DNA from: an uncultured Spartobacteria bacterium
GTDB taxonomy: Bacteria > Verrucomicrobiota > Verrucomicrobiia > Chthoniobacterales > Chthoniobacteraceae
DNA length: 49,315 nucleotides
Direction: 5' to 3'
NCBI GenBank assembly: GCA_903919125.1
Contig: CAIXGS010000023.1
Span: 1 to 49,315 of the forward strand
Part shown: in pieces, positions 26,609 to 37,200 of the stretch
How positions within the stretch are numbered: position 1 is the first letter of the stretch
Layout of the letters: each line of letters opens with the position of its first letter
Program-made: the position numbers and the translations under genes
The notes under the pieces: model-generated
What the model was told of the DNA's origin: nothing
The model's input: only the letters and a program-made list of their open reading frames with translations
Database searches by the model: none

Positions 26609-28516
26609 TTAACGGGGGATGTCTTTGATTACTTCACCGCCGGCTGTCGTTCGGAGTTGAGAGTTGGTGGAGCCTTCCCAGGCCAACTGCTCTACGCGCC
26701 AGCCAGCCATTTTCACCAAATTTCCGACACTTTGAGGCATCTTTTTAGAGCGGGATTCCGGCCTCTTGTTCTCGTCGACAATAAACTTAAAGCATTCCAG
26801 TGCACGAGGTTCAAGGCGGAGTCGCTCAAAGCAAAGGCCCATCTGGTACACCACCGGCCAGCGCCATTCTGGAGCATTCTCCAACGCTGCCAGCGCCTGG
26901 TAAAGGGTCACTGCATTTACAAAATCAGCTCTCTGATAGTAGTCATTCGCAAACTCGTTCCCTGCTTTTTTCTGCCAGAATGACCACGCTTTAGGATCCG
27001 CTTCTGACTTATCTTTTGCTGAGCGTAAAAGATCTATAACCGTGTCGTAGGCGTCCTGGGGGCGTCCCAAGGTTTTGTAAGCCGATGCCAGCATGTAGCG
27101 CGCCTCAGCTGCGGCGGGATGTTTGCTGTAATCTTTGAGAAAGCGTTCCAAGGCGTTGGTCGCACCGTTCATGTCGTTGCGCATGAAGGTACAGTGCGCT
27201 GAGCGAAACATCGCCACAGCGCGTTCTTCCTTGGGCAAATCCGAGCGCAGGGCCATGTTGTAAAACTTCTGAGCCTGCTCGAAGTCTCCTTTAACAAAAT
27301 AAGTGTTGGCGATCTCGCGTTGTGCTTCTCGCGTGGCCTTTTGGGAACGCTCGAAGTCCGTGGTGCCCATTTTCATGCCCAACTGAATCACGGCGTAATA
27401 ACGGGAAACGGCCATTTGGTAGGCACCTGCATCGCGGTACAACTGCCCCAACTTGAGGAGCCAAGACGATGTGTCCAGATCCTTGTCGAGCACACTGCAA
27501 AGCTTTTCGTAAATGGCGATGGCCTTGGTCATGTCGCCTTTTTCCTCGTAGATGCCGGCGACTTCCTGAAGCGCCCCCTTCTTTTCAGAGTCCGGCAAGT
27601 CCACTGAGATCAGCGAAACAAGAAAGCCCTCGGCTACAACATCGTCGCCCTTGCGAATAGCGGCGCGTGCCTTTTCGCAAAAGGCTTTGATTTCAGAAGC
27701 TTTGACTTGCTCGGGTGTGAGAGGAATGGCTGGCTCTTTGGGCTTCTTCCCCTTTTTGCCATCGTCGCCAAACAGATCGGCACTGCTGGAACCGAACCGC
27801 GATTTCCTCTTTTTCGGTGCTTCCCCTTCTGCTGGGGCGGCTAAGGCGGCGGCTGCGGCTGCGGCATCTTGGGGAACCGCACCGGTTGCCGTGGAAACGG
27901 CGGGAGCCGCTGGATTCGGAGAGGGCGCAGGAGCGGACGCTTCAGGTTTGGACGGCTCAGGTTTGGATGCAACCGTCTCCGGCTGAGTGGCTGGGGCTTG
28001 TGGCTGTTTCGCAGACATCGCCCCTCCAGTGGACTCTGGCGTCTTTGAAACTTTAGGAGGCTCTTCCTGTTTTGGAGCCTCGCTCTTGACCACCGGTGCC
28101 GCCTCCGGTTTAGCCGCAGGTTGCGCAGCCGCTTTGTCGCCTGAGGGCTTGCTCGCCTTATCGGCCGCCACTTTGTCTGAGGCGGCCTTTTTTTCCATCT
28201 TCTCAACGGCAGCTTTTTCCGCCTGCTGAATGATGGCTTCCTCCGCTTTGGCGGCTTCTAAAAGTGCGCGGGCAGCTTTGGCTGATTCTTTAAAGGCGCT
28301 CGCCGAAGATTCCGCAGATTTGCTGGATTCGCGAAGTTCCTCAGTCACTGCGGACTTGGACTTCGGGTCGGGCGCACCGGCACCATCACCCGAAGGAGCG
28401 GTCCCTTTCGTCGGCGCAGGCGATTCCTTCGGCGCTGCTATTCCCTGAGTGAGCACCATGGCGGCGCAAATCAGGACGAACCCTTTCGGGGGGCGAAGTT
28501 TAGCGAAGTGTTGCAC
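26609..28516 (-). CDS. Secreted TPR protein with long Ala/Pro/Lys-rich region
   Basis: A 635-residue protein if it begins at GTG 28516, the start that gives a signal peptide (basic HFAKLRPPKG then a hydrophobic stretch ending at QGIAA). ATG 28459 is an alternative with a truncated signal. Residues about 30-270 are low complexity, rich in Ala, Pro, Lys, Glu and Ser, and partly coiled. From about 300 to the end there are several tetratricopeptide repeats (YEEKGDMTKAIAIYEKL, TYFVKGDFEQAQKFYNMAL and others). It probably acts as a periplasmic scaffold. The first codons overlap the 3' end of the upstream gene by 17 bp, suggesting coupled translation. Confidence 0.8.
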   Translation of the reverse strand: MQHFAKLRPPKGFVLICAAMVLTQGIAAPKESPAPTKGTAPSGDGAGAPDPKSKSAVTEELRESSKSAESSASAFKESAKAARALLEAAKAEEAIIQQAEKAAVEKMEKKAASDKVAADKASKPSGDKAAAQPAAKPEAAPVVKSEAPKQEEPPKVSKTPESTGGAMSAKQPQAPATQPETVASKPEPSKPEASAPAPSPNPAAPAVSTATGAVPQDAAAAAAALAAPAEGEAPKKRKSRFGSSSADLFGDDGKKGKKPKEPAIPLTPEQVKASEIKAFCEKARAAIRKGDDVVAEGFLVSLISVDLPDSEKKGALQEVAGIYEEKGDMTKAIAIYEKLCSVLDKDLDTSSWLLKLGQLYRDAGAYQMAVSRYYAVIQLGMKMGTTDFERSQKATREAQREIANTYFVKGDFEQAQKFYNMALRSDLPKEERAVAMFRSAHCTFMRNDMNGATNALERFLKDYSKHPAAAEARYMLASAYKTLGRPQDAYDTVIDLLRSAKDKSEADPKAWSFWQKKAGNEFANDYYQRADFVNAVTLYQALAALENAPEWRWPVVYQMGLCFERLRLEPRALECFKFIVDENKRPESRSKKMPQSVGNLVKMAGWRVEQLAWEGSTNSQLRTTAGGEVIKDIPR

Positions 28517-29102
28517 GACTCGGTGGCAGGGTTCCGGGAATCGGCGGCTGAGCCGATTGGAAGATGGGGTCAAACAAGAAGCGGTTGGAGCGTTTCTGTG
28601 CATCTCCTTCCACTGAAGGCTGTTGGAAGAACTCCATGATTTCGTTCCCGTTGGATCCTGAACCTTGTTCGAGGAATGGGTTGGGTGCTGGGATGCCGCT
28701 TTCAGGCGAACCTTCTGGGATGGGTACCTTGCCCTTGAAAATGCTGCGGTAGGTCTCAATGGCTTCTGTACGAGCTTTGCCCTCAGCCGTATCGCTTAGC
28801 TCAGGGCGGCGATTACTCACGGGCACTCTTGGCGGGGTGCGCTCGTTACCAGAGGGAGACTGAGGACCGAAGCGCATTGGGGCGGGGCCGACGGTGGCCA
28901 AGTAGCCGACGTTCCGCAATGTCAGGGGATAACCCATTGAAGTAGAGCGGTCTGTGGGTGCATTGGTGGCCGCAGCCACGCTACTTGAGGGAGGGGCCGT
29001 GTAGGTGTCCCGGGTTTCTGGCGCGGCGTGAAGGGAGTTCACCGAGATCGGAAGGGATCCCAGTGACACAGTAAAAATAAAGGCGACGGTTGAAAAACGC
29101 AT
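28500..29102 (-). CDS. Secreted protein of unknown function, Pro/Ser/Thr-rich
   Basis: A 200-residue exported protein from ATG 29102 (signal peptide MRFSTVAFIFTVSLGSLP..., cleavage near LHAAP). The mature part is rich in Pro, Ser, Thr and Asn with few hydrophobic runs, and looks largely disordered apart from a helix near KARTEAIETYRSIFKG. I recognise no family. Its 3' end overlaps the start of the TPR protein gene, so the two are likely translated together and may work as a pair in the envelope. Confidence 0.7.
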   Translation of the reverse strand: MRFSTVAFIFTVSLGSLPISVNSLHAAPETRDTYTAPPSSSVAAATNAPTDRSTSMGYPLTLRNVGYLATVGPAPMRFGPQSPSGNERTPPRVPVSNRRPELSDTAEGKARTEAIETYRSIFKGKVPIPEGSPESGIPAPNPFLEQGSGSNGNEIMEFFQQPSVEGDAQKRSNRFLFDPIFQSAQPPIPGTLPPSRATLR

Positions 29103-29199
29103 TTCCGTGCGTCGTTGTAAGCACACGGCTTGCCATGTGCACGAAAAAGCGTGCTTAACCTGCTTTGCATTCCTGCGGCTGGGACTTTAGCCTCAGGAC

Positions 29200-29802
29200 G
29201 TGGAAAACAAAAACTCATGGCAGCCAATTCTCCCAGAAACGGGAATTGACGCCTTCATATTTGATTGTGACGGAACTCTTGCGGACACAATGCCGATTCA
29301 CTACAAGGCGTGGTGCTCTGCATTGGGCGAGCATGCGGTACACTTTCCTGAGCCGATGTTCAACGACTTGGGCGGGGTTCCGACCCACCGGGTGGTGGAG
29401 ATTCTAAACGAGCGACACCAACTGGAGTTGCCGGTGCATGAACTGGTGGCGGTGAAAGAAGCGCTTTTCCAAGAGTGGAGCCTGAAAGTGCAACCGATTG
29501 AGCCGATTGTCGCTGTCGCTCGCCGTTTTCATCAGGTGAAACCGATGGCGGTGGCTTCCGGTGGCCATCGTCATATTGTGCGCCGTACGCTGGAACTTAT
29601 CGGCATCCTTGATCTGTTTGGGGCGGTGGTTTGTGCCGAGGATACGGTTCGGGGCAAGCCCTATCCCGATCCCTTTTTGGAAGCGGCCCGTCTCTTGGGT
29701 GTGGAACCGCAGCGCTGCCTCGTTTTTGAGGATTCTGTGACTGGGTTAAATGCTGCGCAAGCGGCGGGAATGCAGTGTATTATTGTGCCACATCAGCGCT
29801 AG
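29200..29802 (+). CDS. HAD-superfamily phosphatase, beta-phosphoglucomutase-like
   Basis: A 200-residue hydrolase with all HAD motifs: the nucleophile block FDCDGTLAD near residue 22, VASGGHR as motif II, a lysine in GKPYPDPF, and VFEDSVTGLNAAQAAG as motif IV. The alpha-helical cap between residues 30 and 95 places it in the beta-phosphoglucomutase/phosphatase subfamily, which acts on small sugar phosphates. The start is GTG 29200 after the AGGA of CAGGAC. recQ follows after 24 bp on the same strand. Confidence 0.88.
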   Translation: MENKNSWQPILPETGIDAFIFDCDGTLADTMPIHYKAWCSALGEHAVHFPEPMFNDLGGVPTHRVVEILNERHQLELPVHELVAVKEALFQEWSLKVQPIEPIVAVARRFHQVKPMAVASGGHRHIVRRTLELIGILDLFGAVVCAEDTVRGKPYPDPFLEAARLLGVEPQRCLVFEDSVTGLNAAQAAGMQCIIVPHQR

Positions 29803-29826
29803 TAGCCGTTTCTCTCCCCATATCCC

Positions 29827-31641
29827 ATGTCCAGAGCGTCCCTTTCGTCCTTGTTGAAGAAGACTTTTGGCTATTCGACGTTTCGTCCGTTGCAGGAGGA
29901 AATTATAGCCGATGCGCTGGCGGGAGAGGACGTTTTTGCCCTTCTCCCGACCGGCGGGGGGAAGTCGCTGTGTTTTCAGTTACCTGCCTTGGTGAGGGAG
30001 GGGCTTACCGTGGTCATATCGCCGCTGATTGCGCTGATGAAAGATCAGGTGGATGGACTTCAGGCTAGCGGTGTACCTGCAACATTCTTGAATTCAACGC
30101 TTTCAGTTGAGGAAACCAAGTTGCGTTACCGCGGCCTGTATCGCGGGGAGTACAAGTTACTCTACATTGCTCCCGAGCGATTAATGCTGCCGGGCTTTGT
30201 GGACAGGTTGCCGGAACTTAATGTGCAGCAAGTCGCTGTGGATGAAGCGCATTGTATCAGCGAGTGGGGGCACGATTTCCGCCCGGAATATCGCCAACTC
30301 GCAGAATTGCGCCCTCATTTGCCGGGGGTTCCGTACATGGCGCTCACAGCGACGGCTACGATGCGGGTGCGAGAGGATATTGTTAATCTCCTCCAATTAA
30401 AGGAGGCGCGCTGCTACACTGCGAGTTTCAACCGGCCCAATCTCACCTACCGTATTATTCCAAAAGAAAAGCCGAGTGAGCAGGTGCTCAAATGGATCAA
30501 AAGCCGTCCTGAGGAATGCGGTATTGTGTATTGTCAAAGTCGCAAAACTACCGAGGCCGTCGCGGAGAAACTGCGTTCCGGAGGAGTTGCCGCGATGCCC
30601 TATCATGCAGGGTTAGATCCGGCGGTGCGTGAGAGAACTCAGAATGAGTTTTTGCGCGACAAAATTCGCGTGGTCTGTGCCACCGTGGCCTTTGGGATGG
30701 GCGTCCATAAACCTAACGTACGCTTCGTGGTACATTTCGATTTGCCCAAAAATATCGAAGGTTACTATCAGGAAACAGGGCGGGCTGGCCGCGACGGGCT
30801 TCCTGGGGAATGTATCCTCCTTTTCAGTTCGGCAGACGCTATTAAGCAACGGGCATTTATTGAGGAAAAAACCGACCCCGAGGAGCAGCGAATTTCCCGG
30901 GAGCAGTTGCAGCAAATGATCCACTACGCCGAAAGCGGTGACTGTCGGCGCGCGAGCTTGTTGGATTACTTTGGCGAGACGTTTTCCACCATCCCTTGCG
31001 GCGGATGCGACAACTGTCTCGAACCCCGCGAGCGCTTTGATGGCACCATGGCGGCGCAGAAGTTTTTGTCCTGCATCTTCCGCTTAAGGCAGGCTTCCCG
31101 GTTTGGCGTCGGGCTCAACCACGTCATTGAAGTGATCACTGGGGCGGCTACAGAGAAAATCAAGCGTTGGGGGCACGATCAGCTTTCGACTTATGGGATC
31201 GGAAAGGAGCATAGCCGTTCTGAGTGGCAAGAAATTGGGCGGGAACTGATTCGGATGGGGTATTGTCTCCAGACGGCGGAGCGCATGAGCACGTTAGATT
31301 TGTCCTCGGAAGGCATGGCGTGGCTCAAGGCGCGCCAACCGCTGACCCTCACGCGCCCGCTGCGGACACATGGTCGGGCGTTGCGGCAGAGGATTGAGGG
31401 CGACATCGTATGTGACGAGCGGCTGTTCGCTGAATTACGCACGCTACGGAGAACTTTGGCGGACGAACGTAACGTGCCGCCCTACATCATTTTCCCGGAT
31501 GTTACCCTTCGCCATCTCGCAGCCCGGCAGCCTGCGAGTTTGGAGGAATTCGCGGAGATTCCAGGTGTGGGCGAGCGAAAGTTGAACGATTTCGGGGCGG
31601 CGTTTTTGGCGGCCGTGGTCTCGTGGAAGGCTCGGCGTTAG
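29827..31641 (+). CDS. recQ: ATP-dependent DNA helicase RecQ
   Basis: A 3'-5' helicase used in recombination and fork repair, 604 residues. Motif I is PTGGGKS at 41-47, motif II is DEAH at 139-142 followed by CISEWGHDFRPEY, and the helicase C domain carries QETGRAGRDGLP. The RecQ zinc site (CGGCDNC, near 393-399) and winged-helix region follow, and a C-terminal HRDC domain (about 525-600) is complete. The start is ATG 29827. It converges with the CBM9-like gene, with only 16 bp between the two stop codons. Confidence 0.96.
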   Translation: MSRASLSSLLKKTFGYSTFRPLQEEIIADALAGEDVFALLPTGGGKSLCFQLPALVREGLTVVISPLIALMKDQVDGLQASGVPATFLNSTLSVEETKLRYRGLYRGEYKLLYIAPERLMLPGFVDRLPELNVQQVAVDEAHCISEWGHDFRPEYRQLAELRPHLPGVPYMALTATATMRVREDIVNLLQLKEARCYTASFNRPNLTYRIIPKEKPSEQVLKWIKSRPEECGIVYCQSRKTTEAVAEKLRSGGVAAMPYHAGLDPAVRERTQNEFLRDKIRVVCATVAFGMGVHKPNVRFVVHFDLPKNIEGYYQETGRAGRDGLPGECILLFSSADAIKQRAFIEEKTDPEEQRISREQLQQMIHYAESGDCRRASLLDYFGETFSTIPCGGCDNCLEPRERFDGTMAAQKFLSCIFRLRQASRFGVGLNHVIEVITGAATEKIKRWGHDQLSTYGIGKEHSRSEWQEIGRELIRMGYCLQTAERMSTLDLSSEGMAWLKARQPLTLTRPLRTHGRALRQRIEGDIVCDERLFAELRTLRRTLADERNVPPYIIFPDVTLRHLAARQPASLEEFAEIPGVGERKLNDFGAAFLAAVVSWKARR

Positions 31642-31657
31642 AACTTTTCGCCTTGGG

Positions 31658-32293
31658 TTACTCGAATTCCAGCACCCCAAAGCGTTCGGGGATATGGAAT
31701 TGAGCACGGCCAGTCGGCGACCATGCGCTGAGTTCCCGAGGTAGTCCTAGGGGACGGTCAATTCGGGTAAAGTTAACCCGCCAACGCGTTCCGGGCGCGG
31801 GAGCCTGGTTGACCACGCTCGCGAACGGAATGCTCAGTTCTGCCGCCCAACCGCCGTCAAAAATGCGCACGGCCGTCTGCAAGTTGGCACAACGCCACCG
31901 GAAGTCCTTGCGAAACCCGTTGCGAACTCGGCGCATACAACCGTCGAGAACGGCATTGTTCGGGTTCACTTCAATTTCGTAGTAACTCAGCCCGTCTCCC
32001 TCAGTGTCTAGAAACACTTCGCAGACTTCCTCCTTGTAAAGTGGAGAGTCGCGCTGTGTGAGAGTCGCCCACGGATACGTATCTTGCGCGATGAAAAGTA
32101 GATGCAGCCCGAGGGCGTCGTAGCCTAGCCGCACGTTGGTGCCCTGCGAAAGAACCGCGTCATTTGCGTTCGCTCGTAAATCATACGATGCCAGGCTGTT
32201 CCAAGGGGAAACCTCGGGATCAGCCGAAGTCGGGCCGAACACTGCTCGTCCGCATCGCGCCACTGGCAGCGGCGCTAAACTGTCGTCCTGCAT
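31658..32293 (-). CDS. CBM9-like carbohydrate-binding protein
   Basis: A 211-residue beta-sandwich protein resembling family 9 carbohydrate-binding modules and DOMON-type folds: NVRLGYDALGLHLLFIAQD, the conserved CEVFLDTEGDGLSYYEIEVN block, and later WRVNFTRIDRP. No signal peptide is present, which is unusual for a glycan-binding module but seen in stand-alone bacterial copies. The start is ATG 32293, 9 bp after the FHA gene stop, so the two form a pair. Ligand unknown. Confidence 0.78.
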   Translation of the reverse strand: MQDDSLAPLPVARCGRAVFGPTSADPEVSPWNSLASYDLRANANDAVLSQGTNVRLGYDALGLHLLFIAQDTYPWATLTQRDSPLYKEEVCEVFLDTEGDGLSYYEIEVNPNNAVLDGCMRRVRNGFRKDFRWRCANLQTAVRIFDGGWAAELSIPFASVVNQAPAPGTRWRVNFTRIDRPLGLPRELSAWSPTGRAQFHIPERFGVLEFE

Positions 32294-32302
32294 GCGAATC
32301 GC

Positions 32303-32836
32303 TTAGTGGGGCAGGGGCAGAGTCGTACTGAGGTAGCCCGCCCCTATGGCCGCCGCCACTGCAAAGAACGTGATTGCGATGGAGCCCATTACCAAAAGGC
32401 TTCTCTCAGCTTTGAGTGGTACAAAAACTCCTTCGGGATGTTTGGGGAAATCAAAGGAACCAGGAGAGAATGCCCCCTGAGCTCCGCCACTGACTTCCAC
32501 CACGCCCACAAGAACTGGAGGCGTCTCTGCCACGGAGGCCTCGGAAGCGATGTAGACCACTTCGACTCCTCCCATCTGAATCCGAGTGCCCGTCTCCAAC
32601 ATGTAATGCACTCCGATATCGATGGAATGGCCGTTAATGAAAGTCGCGCCCCCGCCCGCCAAGTCTGCCACAAGATACCCTGTGGCGTCCTGTAGTAGCT
32701 CCAAATGTATTTCCGCAACGGATTCGTTGGGAATCACGATGGTGTTTTCTACCCCGCTTCCAAGTGTTAAGCGTTCCTCGCCCACGTCGTGGGTCATGAG
32801 TTGGCCGTCTGGAAGGGTGATAATGAGCTTAATCAT
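32303..32836 (-). CDS. FHA-domain membrane protein
   Basis: A 177-residue protein. Residues 1-95 form an FHA domain, a phosphothreonine-binding fold (LTLGSGVENTIVIPN, VAEIHLELL, TFINGHSIDIG). A linker rich in Gly and Pro follows, then a C-terminal membrane helix near 145-170 (MGSIAITFFAVAAAIGAGYL). The canonical GR-S-H residues are changed here (GSG, EIH), so phosphopeptide binding is uncertain. A tail-anchored FHA protein near a membrane Ser/Thr kinase (34246-37752) is suggestive of a signalling link, but carA lies between them. It starts at ATG 32836. Confidence 0.82.
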   Translation of the reverse strand: MIKLIITLPDGQLMTHDVGEERLTLGSGVENTIVIPNESVAEIHLELLQDATGYLVADLAGGGATFINGHSIDIGVHYMLETGTRIQMGGVEVVYIASEASVAETPPVLVGVVEVSGGAQGAFSPGSFDFPKHPEGVFVPLKAERSLLVMGSIAITFFAVAAAIGAGYLSTTLPLPH

Positions 32837-32884
32837 GGCTGGGGAGGGGTAGGAACAGTTTGTTAAGTCGGTACAGACGGCTCT

Positions 32885-34045
32885 CTAAGATGACGTCTCA
32901 ATCAGTTTAGCGAATTCAGCGAAAAAGTAAGACGCATCATTTGGACCGGGCGCCGCTTCAGGGTGATACTGTACACTAAAGACGGGCAAGGTCTTGTGTC
33001 GCATTCCCTCTACGGTCTGATCGTTCAAATTGATGTGGGTGACCTCAATCTCTGGGGGGAGTGACGCTGGGTCCACCGCAAAACCGTGGTTCTGAGAGGT
33101 AATGGTGACTTTGCCGGTGCGCACGTCTTGCACAGGCTGGTTTCCTCCCCGGTGACCGAATTTAAGTTTGAACGTCTTCCCGCCGAAACCGTATGCCAAC
33201 ATTTGGTGTCCCAAACAGATGCCGAATACAGGCAATTGAGTGACGAGTTGGCGGATGTTTTCATGCACCTCAGTCAGCGCCGCAGGATCGCCGGGACCGT
33301 TGGACAAAAACACGCCAGCCGGCCGCATCGCGAGCACCTCTTTCGCGCTGGTTCCAGCCGGCACTACGCGCACTCCAAAACCCTCCTGACGTAACCGCCG
33401 CAGGATGTTGCGCTTCATGCCAAAGTCGTAGGCGACGATTTGATGCCGCACAGGGGGAAGCGGGGCGAATCCACCTTCTGGGCCGTTAACGCGCCCCTGA
33501 ACATGAGCCGTGCTCCAGGCTCGGGAAAGGACGGAGTCTGGATCCCAATCAAACGCGACCTTTGGGGTGACTTCCCTCACGAAATCCTGCCCTAGTACGC
33601 CTACGCTCTCGCGCGCCCACTGGACGGCTTGCTCTGTGGAAGTTGATAGCGTGGTGAGACATCCCTTCATTGCGCCCTTGTCTCGCAAGTGTCTAGTCAG
33701 CGCACGGGTGTCGATTCCCTGAATCCCAGGAATGTTCCAGCGCTTCAGATATGCGTCCAACGTTTCCTCCGAGCGCCAGTTGCTTGCCACTGGGCTAAGT
33801 TCTTCGATGACAAAGCCCCGTACGTGAGGACAATCGCTTTCGTCATCGAGTCGGTTGATCCCGTAATTGCCGATTTGTGGGCAAGTCATCGCCACCATCT
33901 GGCCACGGTAGGAAGGGTCTGTGAGCACCTCTTGGTACCCAGACATGGAAGTGTTGAAACAAACTTCCCCCACCGAAGTTCCCTCGGCACCGAAGGATTC
34001 CCCGATAAAACTCCGGCCGTCTTCTAGCGCTAGAATGGATCGCAT
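32885..34045 (-). CDS. carA: Carbamoyl-phosphate synthase small subunit
   Basis: The glutaminase subunit that supplies ammonia for carbamoyl phosphate, used in pyrimidine and arginine synthesis. It has 386 residues from ATG 34045; a longer frame to 34069 is not conserved. The N-terminal CarA domain is complete (FNTSMSGYQEVLTDPSY). The class I amidotransferase domain has its nucleophile in FGICLGHQ, and the His and Glu of the triad in QYHPEAAPG. The large subunit carB is not adjacent, so the enzyme is split across the genome. Confidence 0.96.
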   Translation of the reverse strand: MRSILALEDGRSFIGESFGAEGTSVGEVCFNTSMSGYQEVLTDPSYRGQMVAMTCPQIGNYGINRLDDESDCPHVRGFVIEELSPVASNWRSEETLDAYLKRWNIPGIQGIDTRALTRHLRDKGAMKGCLTTLSTSTEQAVQWARESVGVLGQDFVREVTPKVAFDWDPDSVLSRAWSTAHVQGRVNGPEGGFAPLPPVRHQIVAYDFGMKRNILRRLRQEGFGVRVVPAGTSAKEVLAMRPAGVFLSNGPGDPAALTEVHENIRQLVTQLPVFGICLGHQMLAYGFGGKTFKLKFGHRGGNQPVQDVRTGKVTITSQNHGFAVDPASLPPEIEVTHINLNDQTVEGMRHKTLPVFSVQYHPEAAPGPNDASYFFAEFAKLIETSS

Positions 34046-34110
34046 CGCCTGAGACTTTGCCCGCACCACGCGCTAGGTTCTAGTAAAATTTACGCGATGT
34101 GCGCGGTGAT

Positions 34111-34140
34111 AAAAAGCACGACGCCCCTTTCTCAGGGGGC
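34111..34140 (-). terminator. Possible terminator hairpin between the kinase gene and carA
   Basis: Read on the minus strand, GCCCC (34140-34136) pairs with GGGGC (34127-34123) around an 8-base loop, and five Ts follow at 34115-34111 after a 7-base gap. It lies in the 200-bp gap downstream of the kinase gene and upstream of carA. The gap before the T run makes it a weak terminator; it could also be part of a carA leader structure. Confidence 0.25.
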
Positions 34141-34245
34141 TGAAAACCCGCCGTGATTTCATTTCAAGAAATGGACACTGTTTTCAGGCGATGAATGCCA
34201 GTTGTCGCTAAGTTTATCAAAGCGCAACACCCTAGACGCGGGCCG

Positions 34246-37200
34246 TTACTCCGTCAGTTTTGAGCAGGAAGCTGGTTGGAAAGTGGAGATGATCTTTGCT
34301 TTGGCGACGTCCTCATTTTCAGAGCGGCCAGAACGCCTTACCGCAAGCGTGCGGCCATCTGGACTCCAGTACAGGCGGTCTGGGATTCCGGACAGACGGC
34401 CGATTGTCTCAACAATGGTGTCGGTGCGTAAGTCCACGATTTTAACCATAAAATCGTCGGAAGCAGTTGCGAGCAAGGGCAGGGTGGGATGCCAAGCTAG
34501 GGCCCTGATTGGCGCGTCGTGCAAACGGATCTCTCTGAGTTCGTCCAGTGATTGGGCGTCTCGAATTCGTACTTTCATATCACTTCCGCCCTCGGCGATC
34601 TGCGTGCCATCTGGGGAAGGAGCGAGGGTTAGGGCGTTGGAAGCGACCAATGTTTTTTCGCAGATGCCATTTTTTGCGTTCCAGAGTTGGATGCAAATTT
34701 GACGTGTCGCAGGAACGCCTTCGCCTTCGTGTGCGTTGACCATTGCGATTTGAGCGACGTAGTCATTGCGGATCCACCGCGGAGTCTCGTCAGTTTCGTT
34801 CAAACGTTCGTGGTCGATTTGATAAACTTCCTGCAACAGGCTGCCGTTTGCTACATTATATAGCCCTTTATCCGTCCAGAGCAATTTACCGTTTGGACTC
34901 ATAGTGCCGTAACGACTCGGGATATTTTTAATGGTTTGAACGGTGCTCAGTTCGTTTTGCTCCACACCAAAAATAGAAGCCTCGCTGGGGACCCCTTCAC
35001 CCTGCGAAAAAACTAGCAGCAGTTTCCCATCAGAGTTGGTCGAAAGTGTGGAGTCTGGAAGAGAGTTAAGAGCGGAAAAAGTGGGCTTAATTTTTGGGTC
35101 CGCCGACTGAAGATCCAGCACGTCTGTGAATCTGGTGCGCCCTTCACGCAAGGGCGACAGCAGAGCGATTCGCGAGGAGTCGCCAAGAAAGGCGAAAGCA
35201 TCTCCACGAAGCTCCGAAGGCTGTAAATACTCGCCCGTGCCGTTCTGGATACGGAGATTCCAAACCTTTATTTTTGCCCCCTGCACTAGCGCGACTTCGT
35301 CAGCGGCAGGCAACGCTACCAACTTCCAGTTGTGCGTTAAGGCGTTTTCAAAAAGTACAGGTTCCTCGCGTACGAGCGTCTGGGTCAGCACGTCCCACGC
35401 TTGGAGAATTGCGGACTTTGGTGATTGATATGAAATTGTGACAAGAATCTTGGCATTAGGTAAATAAGCCAGATCGCTCCAGTTCCGGCTGCCAGCGGGT
35501 AGCTCTCGCTCTCCGAGTACATTCCCGCTTTTCACCTCAATACGGCGCCAAAAACCTGCCTGAAGATACAGTAGGGATTTTGCTTCTGGCATCGCCAAAA
35601 TGCGTCTGCTGCCGTGCAGGTTCTTAGGGGAGGTAAGGTGTCCGTTTTTACTCAGTGAACGCACTTCCTTACCAGTCGCGCCAGACAGCAAAAGCATATC
35701 TCCATTTTGTGGCAGCAGGGCCACGTCCGTTTGCGATGAAAAGGAAGCAAAGGTCCGCCCGTCTCCCTCGCGCTTCCAACGAAGCTGCTCCGTTTTAAGG
35801 TCGAAGAGAAAAACTCCGCCACCCTCGACTGAGCTCATCAAAAGACTCTCGGAATCTGTACTAAACTCCAGCGCAACTTGCTTTACCAAAGGCTTATCTG
35901 CGACCGCCACAGAAAGTGATTTCTCCAGTTGTCCGCTGGTTAAATTCCAGACTTCTACTCGCGCACGTGCGCCGGTTTGAGCCGCCTCTTTGGGTAGTGA
36001 GCGACACAACGCCAAGCGCTTTCTATCAGAGGAGAGAGTCATCCCACTTTTGAGGTCTGACATTTCTACGACGGCGATAAGGGTGCTGGTTCCCTTGACC
36101 ACATCCATCCAGCGCAACTCGCCATTGGTTAGTAGGGTGAGCAGAATGTGAGCTTGGGTCGGGTGGCCAATGCATTCGGCAAACCCGCTAGAGCTGGGTG
36201 CCGAGTGAGACCAATCGGCATTATCCAAGCGCTTGGTGAGATACCACCAGCGGTTGTCTCGCAGATCCTCGGGCACGTGCATGAGGGCATGGCGCATTTC
36301 CTCTCCGGCTACATCGCGTTCGGCGGACTCTGCGATGGCGATTTGAGCGTCTACGGCTGCGCGTCTGGCGATGAGCTTTTCCGCCCGCGCCTGCTCCGCA
36401 TTTTCAAGTGCGAGGCGCGCTTGCTCCGTAGCCCTGAGGGCGTTGGCTTGAGCCTCGTGTTCGCTCTTTGAAAGGCGTACCGCTGAATTCGTCGCGCCCA
36501 GCATTGAGAGCGCAAGGACTACGGAAAGCACTCGGTGCCTTCCTATAAAAAGCCATACGAGCCTTCCAAAAGATGCTGATTCTGCGCTTGTTGCGAAGCC
36601 TCGCAAGTACGCATCAATATCCTCGTTCAATTGCTCGATACTGGCGTAGCGCTTCTTTTTTTTGAGTGCCATTGCTTTCAGCACAACAGCCTGCAAAGCC
36701 TTCGGAACGCTAGAGCGCTTCGCCTCCAGTCCGACGTTGTGCGTGTCGTCCCTCGGCGAAATCAGAGGGTTTAATTCGCCTCTTTTTACTTTGGATAAAA
36801 CCTCCTCCAGAGATTTCCCCTGAACCGGAGCACGCAGTGTTAAACTGGCAAACAAAACAGCGCCCAGAGCATAAATGTCAGTTCGCTCGTCCAGCGCATC
36901 ACCCTCCGCCTGTTCGGGCGACATGTACTGCGGAGTCCCCTCGACGTAACGCGTGTGGGGACTGGATTCCTCGCTGGTTTCGCTTCTGGGGCTAAGCCTC
37001 TGTATTTTTTGAGCCAGTCCCCAGTCCATTACCAACACCTCACCATATTCCCCAACCATCACGTTGTCCGGCTTAATATCCCTGTGCAGATAGCCTTTGG
37101 CGTGCGCGAAGGCGATGGCATGGCAAGCCTTTTGAAAGATCGACAGCAGCCGCTGCAACGTGAATTCAGCCAACGTCTCGGGGGAGCGTGTGCGCAGTTT

